A stretch of 64,000 bases of DNA from Couchioplanes azureus (GCF_014648355.1 NZ_BMQY01000003.1:269916-333915), one strand, 5' to 3'; counted from the first letter of the stretch, positions 33,994 to 43,902 are shown. Numbers and translations are program-made. The notes: generated from the sequence alone by a model not told the origin.

Positions 33994-34764
33994 ATGATCA
34001 ACGATTCACGGGTGTCGGTCGTCTCCGGCGGGGGGACGGGCATCGGTCGCGAGGTCGCGCGCACGCTGGCCGGTGACGGCGACCGGGTGGTCGTCATCGG
34101 GCGCCGGGCCGGGCTGCTGGAGCGGGCCGCCGAGGAGATCAACCGGGAGCTGGGCGCGCGGCGCGTGATCCCGGTCGCGGCGGACCTGACCGATCCGGCG
34201 CAGGTCCGGCGCGCCGCGGACCGCATCGCGGAGCTCGGCACGGTCGGCGTGCTGGTCAACAATGCCGGCGCGATCATCACGCCCTCGGCCGGCGAGGGGC
34301 TCGAGGCATTGGCCGACGCCTGGCGCCGCGACCTGGACACCAACCTGATCACCGCGGTGCTGCTCACCAACGCCCTGCTGGGACGGCTGAGCCGGCCGGG
34401 CGGCCGGCTGATCCTGGTCAGCTCCGCGGCCGCGCAACGCGGCGGCGCCGGCGCCCACTCGGCCGGCTCGTACGCCGCGGCGAAGGCCGCGCTGCACGGA
34501 TGGGCCTTCGGGCTGGCCCGGCAGCTCGGCCCGGACGGCATCACGGTGAACGTCCTGGCACCCGGTTACATCCGGGACACCGACATCTTCGACGGCCAGG
34601 ACACACCGGAGTTCGTGGCCGCCAAGGTGGCCGACACCCTGGTCGGCCGGACCGGGACGCCGGCGGACGTGGCGGCGGCCGTCCGCTACCTCGCCTCGCC
34701 CGATGCGGGATATCTCACCGGACAGATCATCGGCCTCAACGGGGGTGCCGTGCTCGGCCGGTGA
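33994..34764 (+). CDS. Short-chain dehydrogenase/reductase (SDR)
   Basis: A 256-residue classical SDR. It has the cofactor motif SGGGTGIGRE, NNAG, the catalytic Ser in VSSAAAQ, and YAAAK, plus the C-terminal GQIIGLNGG seen in 3-oxoacyl-reductase-like members. An Arg-rich cofactor region (VVVIGRRAG) favours NADP. Substrate is unknown. It follows the multicopper oxidase by 21 bp but appears to have its own leaderless promoter. Confidence 0.9.
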   Translation: MINDSRVSVVSGGGTGIGREVARTLAGDGDRVVVIGRRAGLLERAAEEINRELGARRVIPVAADLTDPAQVRRAADRIAELGTVGVLVNNAGAIITPSAGEGLEALADAWRRDLDTNLITAVLLTNALLGRLSRPGGRLILVSSAAAQRGGAGAHSAGSYAAAKAALHGWAFGLARQLGPDGITVNVLAPGYIRDTDIFDGQDTPEFVAAKVADTLVGRTGTPADVAAAVRYLASPDAGYLTGQIIGLNGGAVLGR

Positions 34765-34827
34765 GCCGCGCCGCCCGAATGCTCAACCATCGCCCGCTCG
34801 TGTCGATGACCTCAGACGGAGGGACAA

Positions 34828-37800
34828 GTGACGGGGCGGTCGGTGATGAGCGAAGCGCAGCGTCCGGAGTCGGTCCGGCGGCCCGCACAGCTGACCGGGC
34901 TCGACATCGAGGCGGAGCTGGGTCGTGGCGCGTACACGACCGTGTTCCAGGCGCGCCGCGGCGACGAGCGGTACGCGCTGAAGCGTCCCCGCGGCGAGGC
35001 GGCCGGCGCACCGGGCACGCTGCTGGCGTTCTCCCGCGAGGCTGCCCTGCTCGCCTGCGTCGACCACCCCGGCGTGGTCCGCGCGTACGCGGCCGGCCGC
35101 TACGAGGACGGCCCGGCGCTGGTCACCGAGCTGCTCGACGGCCGGTCCCTCGCCGACCTGCTCGCCGACGGCCCGCTGCCGCAGGAGCGGGTGCTGCGGC
35201 TCGCCACCGAGCTGGCGCAGGCGCTGGCCGCCGCGCACCGTACCGGTCTGGTGCACCGTGACATCAAGCCGCACAACATCATGGTTCCGGCGCAGGGGCA
35301 CGCGAAGCTGATCGACTTCGGCCTGGCGATGCTCGGCCAGGATCTGGACACCGCCGACAAGACGGTCGGTACGTTCCTCTACTGCTCGCCGGAGCAGTCC
35401 GGCATGCTCAAGCGGCCGGTCGACGGCCGCTCGGACCTGTACTCCCTCGGCGTCGTGCTGTTCCAGTGCCTGACGGGCCGCCCGCCGTTCTCGGCCCCGG
35501 ACGTCGGGGAGCTGCTGCGCCTGCACACCACCGCCCCGGTGCCGGAGCTGGGCCCGGGTATCGACCCGGCGCTGGCCGAGGTGGTCACGCGCCTGCTCGC
35601 CAAGGACCCCGACGACCGGTACCAGAGCCCGACGGCCCTGCTCGCCGCGCTGCGCGCCGCTGCCGGCGGGGCGGACCCCGCCCCGGCCGACGCCGCGACG
35701 CCGCGGTGGCCGTTGTTCGGCCGCGACGCCGAGATCCGGCAGCTGACCGAGCGGTGGCTGCGTGCCCGGGCGGGCGCCGGCGGCGCCGCGGTCGTCCGCG
35801 GCCCGGCGGGCTCGGGCCGCAGCAGCCTCGCGGCCGAGGTCGCCGCCGCGGCGGCCGGCGCGACGGTGCTGTCGGGCCGGTGCGCCGAGGGCGAGGCGGT
35901 GCCGCTCGGCGGGCTGCGTGCCGCGCTCGAGGGACACCTGGACGCGGTCGCCCGGCTGGAGCGGCCGGCGCGCGACGCCGCCCAGGAGCGGATCCGGACC
36001 GCCGCCGCCGGCGTGGGACCGGGACTGATCGCCGGCCTGTCGCCCCGGCTGGCCGCCATGCTGGGCGACGCGCCCGCGACCGCGAGCGACGGCCGTGACG
36101 ACCGCCTCCTGGCCGCGGTCGCCGTCTTCCTCAGCGAGCTGGCGCGCGCCGGCGACGGCCTGCTGCTGGTCCTGGACGACGTACAGTGGCTCGACGCGGC
36201 GAGCCGGCGGGTGCTCGCCATGCTCGGCCCCGACCTGGCCACCCTGCCGCTGCTCGTGCTGCTCACCGAGCTCGACGGCGCGGCCCGGCCGCTCACCGAG
36301 CTGGGTGCGGCGCTGGACACGACCGTGCGCTGCGAGCCGCTCGGCGCGGACGCGACGGCCGCGCTGATCGCCTCCCGGCTGCCCGGCGCCCGGGTCCCGG
36401 ACGCGCTGGTGGCGCATGTCGCGGCGCTGGCCGACGGTTCGCCGCTGGCCCAGGTCGCGTACCTGTTGCAGCTGGTGGACGCGGGGCTGCTGGTGCCGTT
36501 GTGGGGCGAGTGGTATCTCGACGCCGCCGGCGCCGAGGGCCTGCCCGTCGCCTCGGACGCCGGTTCGCTGATCGTGGCCCGCCTGGAGGGAGTGGCGGAC
36601 GACGTCCGCGAGGTCCTCGCCGCGGCGTCGGTCGTCGGCGGCCGCTTCCGCCAGGAAGTGCTGACCGCCGTGTGCGGCCTGCCCGCCGGGACCGTCGCGG
36701 CCGCGCTCGGCACGGCGGTGATCCGGCGGATCGTGGAGATCCGCGAGGGCGGCCGGTACGGCTTCGTCCACACCGCGCTGCGCGACGCCCTGCTGGCCGA
36801 CGTCGCACCCGAGCGCCGGCGGCGGCTGCACGCCGCGGCCGCGGACGCCCTCGACGTGCTGCCGCTCACGCTGCGCGACACCGACCACGAGTACGTGCTC
36901 GCCCGCCATCACCGGCACGCGGGCGACGCGGCCGACCCGGACGCGCGGCGCCGTAGCGCCCTCGCCGCGGGCCGGCGTGCCCTCGCCGACCAGGCACCGG
37001 CCGAGGCGATCGAGTACCTGACCGGCATCGCCGGTGCCGACGGCCCGGCCGGCAGCGAGGTGCTGCGTCCGCTCGCCGTGGCGTACCTGCGGGCCGGCCA
37101 CTTCGCCGAGTGCCGGCAGACGCTGGAACGGGCGCTGGCCACCGAGACCGACCGGCAGCGCCGCGCCGAGCTGCGCACCACCCTGGTGGAGCTGCACCAC
37201 ACCACCTGGGCCGACGACCGGGCCGTGCACGCGGCGACCGAGGCGCTGCACGAGCTCGGCCGCCCGCTGCCGGCGAGCAAGCCGGTCCGGCTGCTGTCCA
37301 CCCTCGCCCTCGCCGCGGCGGGCGCGTTCGTGCGCCGCACCGGCATCGGGTACGGCACCGCGAAAGGCCGCCGCCGCGACGACCTGGCCGCCCTCGCCGC
37401 CGTCCTGGACGCCGGCGGGTACGCCGCGGCGCTCGGCATGCGCCTGCGCGAGGCCGCCGTCTTCACCCTGCGCGCGCTGTACGCCATCAACCGCATCGGC
37501 CTGTGCCCCGAGTACGTCCGGGTGTACGCGCTGATCGGCTACGTCGTCGCGATGCTGCGGCTGCACGGTACGGCCGAGCGCTGCCTGGCCCGGGCCGCCC
37601 GGGACGCCGAGAAGCTGCGCGACCGGCAGCTGATCGCGTACGTCGACTGGATCGTGGGTCTGGCGCGGCTGTTCGCCGGCATCGACGACGGCAGCACCTA
37701 CGAGAAGGCCCTCGCCCGGCACTCGCACTGGTTCCACCCGGCGCAGATGCTGCCCGGGATGGCCACGACGGCACTGCGGCTGATGCTGCGCGGGTACACC

Positions 37801-40053
37801 CGCGAGAGCAAGGCGGACTACGAGCGCAGCCTGCGGCGCCTGGTCGACCCCAGCCAGGTGTACGGCACGTCGTTCAGCATGCTCGGCGTCATGATCCCGG
37901 CTCAGCTGGGACTTCCGGCCGAGGCCGCCGCGGCGGACGCGGCCATGCGCGAGGCGCTGCCGCCGGGGGTCGCCACGCCCGTGCAGACCGCCAACATGGC
38001 GACCGCCGCACTCTGCGCGGCGGTGGAGGAAGGCGAGTTCGGCTCCCGCTTCGACGAGATCGTCGCGGAGTTCGAGGGGCTCAACCTGCGCAAGAGCGAG
38101 CTGATGGCCCAGCTGAAGTGGTTCTACGTCTGGCGGGCGCACGGCCGCATGGCACAGGTGCGGCTGGCCGACGAGGCGGAACGGCCGGCCCGGCTGCTGG
38201 CGGCGGAGCAGGCGACGCGGGAGCTCGGCCGGGTGGCCAGCACCGTGCTGCTGCGCACCGGCCACCGCACGGCCCAGGCCGCGCTGCTGCACCTGCGCGG
38301 CGAGCACCGCAAGGCCATCGCCCTGGCGGACAAGGTGGAGCGGGACAGCCGCGCGCTGGACGCGCCGCTGGTGTCGTTCGAGGTGGCCCGGATCCGGGCC
38401 CGGGCGCTGCGCGCCCTCGGGCACACCGGCGAGGCCGAGCGGCAGGCGAGGATCGCCCACCTGCTGGCCGAGACGTACGGCTGGGAGCACCGCCGCCGCC
38501 AGGTCTGCCTGGAGTTCGCCATCGACGAGACCCGGTCGCACCCCCAGCGCGCCGACCGCGACTCGCACGACGGGCGCAACCGCCGCCTGGACGCGCTGCA
38601 GCAGGTCAGCGTGGCCGGCGCGACGGTCCTCGACCCGCAGCGGCTGGCCCGGGTGGCGCTCGACGAGACGCTGCGCATCCTGGGCGCCGAGCGGGCCATG
38701 CTCTTCCTGGTGGACGAGGCCGGCGCGGTGGCGCCCTTCGCCGGGCGCGACGCCGCGGGCGAGGATCTCGACACGGTGACCGGCTACGGCTCCACGCTGG
38801 TGCAGCGGGTCATCGAGACGGGCGAGGCCCTGGTCGTCGCCGGCACCGAGCAGGGCGCCGCCCTCGGCTCGCAGAGCGTCGTCGTGCACGGCCTGCGCAG
38901 CATCATGGTGGCGCCGGTGCAGTTCAAGGGCCGGACCCTCGGCGTCGCGTACCTGGACAGCCGGATGGCCCGCGGCATCTTCACCGAGGACGACGTCGAG
39001 GTGCTCACCGCGATCACCAGCCACGTCGCGGTGTCGCTGGAGACGGCCCGCGCGGCTCAGCTCGGCCTGGCCGTGCAGACCGCCCGCCACCAGCAGCAGC
39101 TCGCCGAGACGCTGCGGTCGAGCCTGGCGGAGCTCAGCGCCATCCTGGATCCGGCGCAGGTGCTCCACCGGTTGTTCGCGACGCTGCACACCCACGTCGG
39201 CGCGACGGCCGGCGGGCTGCTGCTCGCCGGCGAGGCGGGGATGGACGTCGTGGCCGTCGCCGGCGCGGCGGACCCGGCCCTGCACGGCTCGTGGCTGGTG
39301 GAAGGGGTGGATCCGATGCTGGCCGCGGCGTGCGCGGCGGACCGGCCGGTCATGCTGCCGGCCAGCCCCGAGCTGCGCGGGCGGCTGCTGGGCGACGCGC
39401 AGGTCGCGCTCGCCGTACCGCTGGTGTCCCACGACGGCCTGGTCGGGGTGGTGCTGCTCGGCGGCGACGGCTTCGACGACACCGCCCGCGAGGTGGCGGC
39501 CGCGCTGGCCAGCCAGGGCATGAGCGCGTACGCGAACGCCGGGCTGTTCGCCCGGGTGCAGGAGCTGGCGACCACCGACGAGCTGACCGGCGTCCACAAC
39601 CGCCGCCACTTCTACTCCCTGGCCACCACGCTGCTGAACGCCGCCGCCCGCAACAACCACGAGCTGGCCGCGGTGATGCTCGACATCGACAACTTCAAGG
39701 CGGTCAACGACACGTACGGGCACGGCGTCGGCGACGACGTCATCCGGGAGGTCGCGCGCCGGGTGACGCAGAGCATCCGCGTCTGCGACGTCCTCGGCCG
39801 CTACGGCGGGGAGGAGTTCGCGGTGATCCTGCCGGATCTCGACGAGGGCGGCCCGGACCTGGCGGAACGGATCAGGGAGGCGATCGCCGACACGCCGGTC
39901 CCGACCCGCGACGGCGCGCTGCCGGTGACGGTGAGCGTCGGCATCACCCATCTTCACCCGGACGACGACGGCCTGGACCAGGTCCTCGCGCGCGCCGACC
40001 ACGCGCTGTACCGGGCCAAGCAGGGCGGCCGCAACCGGGTGGAGCAGGCATGA
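34828..40053 (+). CDS. Giant Ser/Thr kinase-ATPase-TPR-GAF-diguanylate cyclase
   Basis: A 1741-residue cytoplasmic signalling protein. Residues 25-275 are a Ser/Thr kinase (Gly loop LGRGAYTTVF, Lys52, HRDIKPHN at 143-150, DFG 163-165). Residues about 300-560 are an AAA_16/STAND-like ATPase; its P-loop reads GPAGSGRSS, with Arg replacing the usual Lys, and Walker B is LLLVLDDVQWLD. Helical TPR-like repeats follow to about 1230, then two GAF domains (about 1250-1390 and 1430-1560), then a GGDEF domain with GGEEF near 1661 and an I-site RVCD five residues before it. GTG 34828 has GGAGGG just upstream. It overlaps the next gene by ATGA. Confidence 0.92.
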   Translation: MTGRSVMSEAQRPESVRRPAQLTGLDIEAELGRGAYTTVFQARRGDERYALKRPRGEAAGAPGTLLAFSREAALLACVDHPGVVRAYAAGRYEDGPALVTELLDGRSLADLLADGPLPQERVLRLATELAQALAAAHRTGLVHRDIKPHNIMVPAQGHAKLIDFGLAMLGQDLDTADKTVGTFLYCSPEQSGMLKRPVDGRSDLYSLGVVLFQCLTGRPPFSAPDVGELLRLHTTAPVPELGPGIDPALAEVVTRLLAKDPDDRYQSPTALLAALRAAAGGADPAPADAATPRWPLFGRDAEIRQLTERWLRARAGAGGAAVVRGPAGSGRSSLAAEVAAAAAGATVLSGRCAEGEAVPLGGLRAALEGHLDAVARLERPARDAAQERIRTAAAGVGPGLIAGLSPRLAAMLGDAPATASDGRDDRLLAAVAVFLSELARAGDGLLLVLDDVQWLDAASRRVLAMLGPDLATLPLLVLLTELDGAARPLTELGAALDTTVRCEPLGADATAALIASRLPGARVPDALVAHVAALADGSPLAQVAYLLQLVDAGLLVPLWGEWYLDAAGAEGLPVASDAGSLIVARLEGVADDVREVLAAASVVGGRFRQEVLTAVCGLPAGTVAAALGTAVIRRIVEIREGGRYGFVHTALRDALLADVAPERRRRLHAAAADALDVLPLTLRDTDHEYVLARHHRHAGDAADPDARRRSALAAGRRALADQAPAEAIEYLTGIAGADGPAGSEVLRPLAVAYLRAGHFAECRQTLERALATETDRQRRAELRTTLVELHHTTWADDRAVHAATEALHELGRPLPASKPVRLLSTLALAAAGAFVRRTGIGYGTAKGRRRDDLAALAAVLDAGGYAAALGMRLREAAVFTLRALYAINRIGLCPEYVRVYALIGYVVAMLRLHGTAERCLARAARDAEKLRDRQLIAYVDWIVGLARLFAGIDDGSTYEKALARHSHWFHPAQMLPGMATTALRLMLRGYTRESKADYERSLRRLVDPSQVYGTSFSMLGVMIPAQLGLPAEAAAADAAMREALPPGVATPVQTANMATAALCAAVEEGEFGSRFDEIVAEFEGLNLRKSELMAQLKWFYVWRAHGRMAQVRLADEAERPARLLAAEQATRELGRVASTVLLRTGHRTAQAALLHLRGEHRKAIALADKVERDSRALDAPLVSFEVARIRARALRALGHTGEAERQARIAHLLAETYGWEHRRRQVCLEFAIDETRSHPQRADRDSHDGRNRRLDALQQVSVAGATVLDPQRLARVALDETLRILGAERAMLFLVDEAGAVAPFAGRDAAGEDLDTVTGYGSTLVQRVIETGEALVVAGTEQGAALGSQSVVVHGLRSIMVAPVQFKGRTLGVAYLDSRMARGIFTEDDVEVLTAITSHVAVSLETARAAQLGLAVQTARHQQQLAETLRSSLAELSAILDPAQVLHRLFATLHTHVGATAGGLLLAGEAGMDVVAVAGAADPALHGSWLVEGVDPMLAAACAADRPVMLPASPELRGRLLGDAQVALAVPLVSHDGLVGVVLLGGDGFDDTAREVAAALASQGMSAYANAGLFARVQELATTDELTGVHNRRHFYSLATTLLNAAARNNHELAAVMLDIDNFKAVNDTYGHGVGDDVIREVARRVTQSIRVCDVLGRYGGEEFAVILPDLDEGGPDLAERIREAIADTPVPTRDGALPVTVSVGITHLHPDDDGLDQVLARADHALYRAKQGGRNRVEQA

Positions 40054-42326
40054 GCATGACGTTCGAGCCCGGCCGCAGCGTGGCCGCGTTCATCGAGGCG
40101 ATCTCCGGCACGTCAGACGTCGTCTCGGCCGCGATCGCCGCCGTCGACAGCATGGCCGCGGTGCTGGCCGCGGACACCGTGGCGATCCTGCAGGACCGCG
40201 CCGTCCTCGCCGTCCGGGGCGTCCTGGACCCCGGGATGCCCCAGCCGCGGGTGCCCGCGACGGGCGCCGCGTGCGAGACCGCCGGGGCCCGTTCCGTCCT
40301 GACCGTGGCGATCGGCCGGCACACCGGCCGCCGGCTGCTCGCGGTGCGCGACGGCGGCTCGCCGTTCGTGGACGCCGAGGCCGACCTCGCCACCGGGCTG
40401 AGCGCGGCCCTGGCGCTGCAGCTCGCCGCCCTCGACCACCTCGCCGAGCAGCGGCGCTATGCCGGCAGCGACACCGAGGCGGCGGCGCAGGACGCCCGGA
40501 CCGGGCGGATGCTGCTCGAACAGCTCGCCGTGGTGCAACGGGCGGTCGCCCGCCGCGCGCCGCTGAACGAGATCTTCGACGCGATCACCGCGGGCGCGCG
40601 TTCCCTGCTCGGCGACGCCATCGCCGCGCTGGCGATGCGCGACGGCGACGACCCGGACATGCTGCACCTCGCCTCGACGTGCGGCTTCCCCGACGAGGTA
40701 CGCCACCGCCTGTGGCGGGCCTCGCTGGACGCCGCCGGGGTCACCGGCCAGGCGATCCGGCGCGACGAGATCGTCGTGTTCGACGGCTCCGCGCAGGCGC
40801 CGGAGTCCGCGGACGACGGCATCGAGGCCGGCGTGCAGGCGGCCATGGCAGCCCCGGTACGCCACCAGGACAAGGTGGTCGGCGGCCTCTTCGTGGCCTC
40901 CCGCCGCCCCGACCGCGTCTACGGCCCCGCCGACCAGGCGGTGCTGACGGCGTTCGCCGAGCACGTCGGCGTCGCCATCGAGGCGGCCCGCGCGGTGGAC
41001 GGCCTCTACCAGGCGTTCCACGACCCGCTCACCGGGCTCGCCAGCTCGGCGCTGTTCCGCAACCGGCTGGTGCACACGCTGGCGCTGGCCGCCCGCGAGA
41101 AGAGCCGGGTGGCGGTCGTGCTGTTCAACCTGCACCGCTTCAAGACGGTCAACGACACCTTCGGTCACGCCGCGGGCGACCTGCTGCTGACCGGCGTGGC
41201 GGAGCGCCTCTCCGCCGGCCTGCGCGCCACCGACACCCTGGCCCGCTTCGGCGCGGACGAGTTCGCGATCCTGCTGGCCGGCGTGGAGCAGGCGGAGCCG
41301 GCGATGGAGGTCACCGAGCGGCTGGCCGCGTCCCTGCGCCGGCCGTTCTGGATCGGCGGCCGGGAGGTCACGATCGACTCCACGGCGGGCATCGCCTTCA
41401 GCGCGCTCGGCGAGCGGGACGCGGACGCCCTGCTCCAGGGCGCGGACCTCGCCCTCACCGCAGCCAAGCAGGACGGCCCGGGCTGCATCGAGATGTTCCA
41501 GCCCGGCATGCAGGTGGTCCGGGCCCGGCGCGCCGGCCTGGAGATGGACCTGCGGCACGCGGTGGAACGCGACCAGCTGATGCTGCACTACCAGCCGATC
41601 GTCGACCTGAGCGACGGCCGGGTCACCGGCTGCGAGGCGCTGGTGCGCTGGGCCCACCCCGAGCGCGGCACGGTGTCGCCGCTCGACTTCATCTCGCTCG
41701 CCGAGGAGACCGGCTACATCGTGTCGGTCGGCTCCTGGGTGCTGCACGAGGCGTGCCGGCAGGCCGCCGAGTGGAACCGGTCGCTGCCCGGCGCGGGCCT
41801 GCACATCACGGTCAACCTGTCGGCCCGGCAGATCCGCCGCCCCGACCTGCCCGACCTGGTGGCGGGCGTCCTGCGGCAGACCGGCCTGGCGCCCGAGCTG
41901 CTGACGCTCGAGATCACCGAATCGGTCCTCGTGCACGACGTCGACGCCACCGTGCACCAGCTGCACAAGCTGAAGGCGCTGGGCGTCCGGCTGGCCATCG
42001 ACGACTTCGGCACGGGCTACTCGTCGCTGGCGTACCTGCGCCGCTTCCCGGTGGACATCCTGAAGATCGACAAGATGTTCGTGGACGACATCGGCGTCGA
42101 GACCCCCGGCGCCTCCCTCACCCCGGCGATCGTCGGCCTGGGCCGCACCCTCGGCCTGGTCACGGTGGCGGAGGGTATCGAGGACGCGAGCCAGTGGAAG
42201 CCGTTGCTGGAGAGCGGCTGCGACCAGGGGCAGGGCTACTACTTCGCGCGGCCGCAGCCGGCCGGGGAGGTGGAGAAGCTGCTCTTCGACGCGTACGGGA
42301 GCCGCGTCGTGGGCACGCTCGGCTAG
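40050..42326 (+). CDS. GAF-GGDEF-EAL protein, c-di-GMP phosphodiesterase
   Basis: A 758-residue protein with one or two GAF-like sensor regions (about 1-320), a GGDEF domain and an EAL domain. The GGDEF signature is altered to GADEF near residue 402 with an I-site RATD kept, so synthesis may be weak or lost. The EAL domain looks fully active: EALVRW, NLSARQI, LEITES, DDFGTGYSSL, LKIDK, AEGIED and QGYYFARP. It would degrade c-di-GMP. The ATG overlaps the giant kinase/cyclase gene stop, so maker and breaker are translated as a pair. Confidence 0.92.
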   Translation: MSMTFEPGRSVAAFIEAISGTSDVVSAAIAAVDSMAAVLAADTVAILQDRAVLAVRGVLDPGMPQPRVPATGAACETAGARSVLTVAIGRHTGRRLLAVRDGGSPFVDAEADLATGLSAALALQLAALDHLAEQRRYAGSDTEAAAQDARTGRMLLEQLAVVQRAVARRAPLNEIFDAITAGARSLLGDAIAALAMRDGDDPDMLHLASTCGFPDEVRHRLWRASLDAAGVTGQAIRRDEIVVFDGSAQAPESADDGIEAGVQAAMAAPVRHQDKVVGGLFVASRRPDRVYGPADQAVLTAFAEHVGVAIEAARAVDGLYQAFHDPLTGLASSALFRNRLVHTLALAAREKSRVAVVLFNLHRFKTVNDTFGHAAGDLLLTGVAERLSAGLRATDTLARFGADEFAILLAGVEQAEPAMEVTERLAASLRRPFWIGGREVTIDSTAGIAFSALGERDADALLQGADLALTAAKQDGPGCIEMFQPGMQVVRARRAGLEMDLRHAVERDQLMLHYQPIVDLSDGRVTGCEALVRWAHPERGTVSPLDFISLAEETGYIVSVGSWVLHEACRQAAEWNRSLPGAGLHITVNLSARQIRRPDLPDLVAGVLRQTGLAPELLTLEITESVLVHDVDATVHQLHKLKALGVRLAIDDFGTGYSSLAYLRRFPVDILKIDKMFVDDIGVETPGASLTPAIVGLGRTLGLVTVAEGIEDASQWKPLLESGCDQGQGYYFARPQPAGEVEKLLFDAYGSRVVGTLG

Positions 42327-42341
42327 GTCCGGTCCGGCAGG

Positions 42342-42878
42342 TCATGCCTGCCGTGGCGACTCGGCCAGGTCCTTGATCCCCCGCAGCGTCTCCTCGATGC
42401 CGCACCGCAGGTCGCCGAGCCGGTACTGGACCACCGCCTCCTCCTGCTCCGGCATGCGGTCGATGGCGAGGCTGAGCCCGGACCGTGCCGGGCCGATCCG
42501 CGCGCCGTGCCGCAGCCGGGTGCCGCCGGCCTCCGCCGCGAGGTCGAACCGCCAGGTGGCCAGCGGGGTCTGCGGGTCGGCCGGGCCCCCGCCGAACCGC
42601 CCGTCCGGGTCCACCACCGCCCAGGCGAACGCGCGGGGGGCGGCCAGTTCCACGACGTACGAGACGGTCCGCCAGTCGCCCAGCAAGGCGTTGTGGTTGT
42701 GGCCCTCGAACCGCGCGTGCAACGCCGGCCGCTCCGCGCCGTCCAGCCACCGCACTCGCCGCAGCTCCGGGCTGAACCGGGCGGGCAGGCCGATGTCGGT
42801 CACCAGTTCCCAGACCTGTGCCGGGGCCGCCTTGATGTGCACGTCGCACTCCACGGCCGGGCCGTCCGCATAGCGCAC
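42342..42878 (-). CDS. SRPBCC (polyketide-cyclase-like) family protein
   Basis: A 178-residue START/SRPBCC-fold protein that would bind a hydrophobic ligand in a helix-grip cavity. It begins ECDVHIKAAPAQVWELVTDI, typical of the fold, and continues GDWRTVSYVVELAAPRAFAW and ATWRFDLAAEAGGTRLRH. GTG 42878 is preferred because AAGGGGG lies about nine bases upstream; a longer frame reaches 42947. It diverges from the hotdog thioesterase gene and may share control with it. Ligand unknown. Confidence 0.85.
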   Translation of the reverse strand: MRYADGPAVECDVHIKAAPAQVWELVTDIGLPARFSPELRRVRWLDGAERPALHARFEGHNHNALLGDWRTVSYVVELAAPRAFAWAVVDPDGRFGGGPADPQTPLATWRFDLAAEAGGTRLRHGARIGPARSGLSLAIDRMPEQEEAVVQYRLGDLRCGIEETLRGIKDLAESPRQA

Positions 42879-42939
42879 GTCTGACGTCCCCCTTCTCGAC
42901 GGTCGTCCATTCGCGCACCGAGTATGCCGCACGCACGCA

Positions 42940-42969
42940 TTGACCACTATGGACGCGGATGCCTAAAGT
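42940..42969 (+). promoter_or_regulatory. Promoter of the thioesterase/MoaD group
   Basis: TTGACC at 42940 and TAAAGT at 42964, separated by 18 bp, form a good vegetative-type promoter. The -10 box directly abuts the palindromic operator downstream. Confidence 0.65.
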
Positions 42970-42993
42970 ACTAGACAGAACGTTCTATCTAGT
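42970..42993. promoter_or_regulatory. TetR-type operator palindrome
   Basis: A 24-bp palindrome, with arms ACTAGACAGAAC and GTTCTATCTAGT, broken by one mismatched pair. It begins right after the -10 box, so a bound dimer would block RNA polymerase. The AGACxGAACGTTC core resembles known TetR-family operators. The TetR gene at 44196 is the obvious candidate regulator. Confidence 0.75.
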
Positions 42994-43017
42994 CGGTCAC
43001 GCCCTGGGAAGGTGTCC

Positions 43018-43869
43018 ATGCCGCGCACTGTGCAGTCCGAGATCGTGTACGACTCCAGCTTCTTCACACCGGTGCAGATGCAGCCCCGCAGCGTGCTCTC
43101 GATCGGCTTCGCCAACTGGGCCAAGTGGGCAGCGCGGCATCTCGCCAGCTTTCCGCAGTTGATCCGCCGGTTCGGGGTCAGCTTCGTGGTCGTCCGCATC
43201 CGGATCGACTACCTGGAGCCGTTCCGGTTCCTCGACGGCGACCGGGTCGTCGCCTCGACCGGCGTGCAGGTCGACACGACGGGCCGCTACCTGCGCGTCA
43301 CGTCCCAGGTCACCGACGGCGACCGGGCCATCGCCCGGGCGGAAAGCTACGCCCGCTGCGTCCGGCTCGACAGCGACCGCGGTTTCGGCGCCGAGACGGG
43401 GCGCATCCCGGACGCCCTGAGCGAGCTGTTCGATGCCGACGAGCACGGCGCCCCGCCCCCGCCACGCATCCTGCACGAGTCGCTGGAAGACCTGGAAGCG
43501 AAGCACCCGGCGGTCGTCACCGCGAGCAACCCGATCGTCATGCACCGCGGCCTGTGCGAGGTCGCCGACCAGTGGAGCTTCGTGGAGATCCCGGCGCAGC
43601 TCGGCGCCGCACGGGAGACGCTGGTGGCACAGCACGGCCGCCGGATGCCGCGGATCAGGTCCGGACTGACCCACCCGGTGCGGGGCATCGAGATCGAGCT
43701 GATGCGCCCGTTCTTCCTCCTCGACGAGGCGACCTTCGCCGCCTCCGCGCACCACGTCGACGACTCCGTCACGTTCTCCCACCGGCTGGTGGGCCGCGAC
43801 GGGCGCCTGCACGGCCTCGCGCTGGAAACCTTCGACGCACCGGGCGAACCGTCCGAAGAGGCCGCCTGA
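43018..43869 (+). CDS. Hotdog-fold acyl thioesterase-like protein
   Basis: A 283-residue protein with a hotdog-like N-terminal half (MQPRSVLSIGFANWAKWAAR, then YLEPFRFLDGDRVVASTGVQ). The C-terminal half is weaker and may be a second hotdog, as in acyl-ACP thioesterases. It would cleave or bind an acyl thioester. ATG 43018 has GGGAAGG six bases upstream. It starts 25 bp after the operator and is followed by the MoaD/ThiS gene at 33 bp, probably in one transcript. The assignment is moderate. Confidence 0.7.
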   Translation: MPRTVQSEIVYDSSFFTPVQMQPRSVLSIGFANWAKWAARHLASFPQLIRRFGVSFVVVRIRIDYLEPFRFLDGDRVVASTGVQVDTTGRYLRVTSQVTDGDRAIARAESYARCVRLDSDRGFGAETGRIPDALSELFDADEHGAPPPPRILHESLEDLEAKHPAVVTASNPIVMHRGLCEVADQWSFVEIPAQLGAARETLVAQHGRRMPRIRSGLTHPVRGIEIELMRPFFLLDEATFAASAHHVDDSVTFSHRLVGRDGRLHGLALETFDAPGEPSEEAA

Positions 43870-43902
43870 ACCACCGACCCGCCGATCGCCGGAAGGAAAC
43901 CC

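Noticed and set aside
34783..40002. Frame of about 1740 codons antisense to the giant kinase gene
   Set aside because: It mirrors the sense gene almost end to end, which follows from third-position GC in the sense strand. The sense product has complete kinase, GAF and GGDEF motifs and the antisense one has none.
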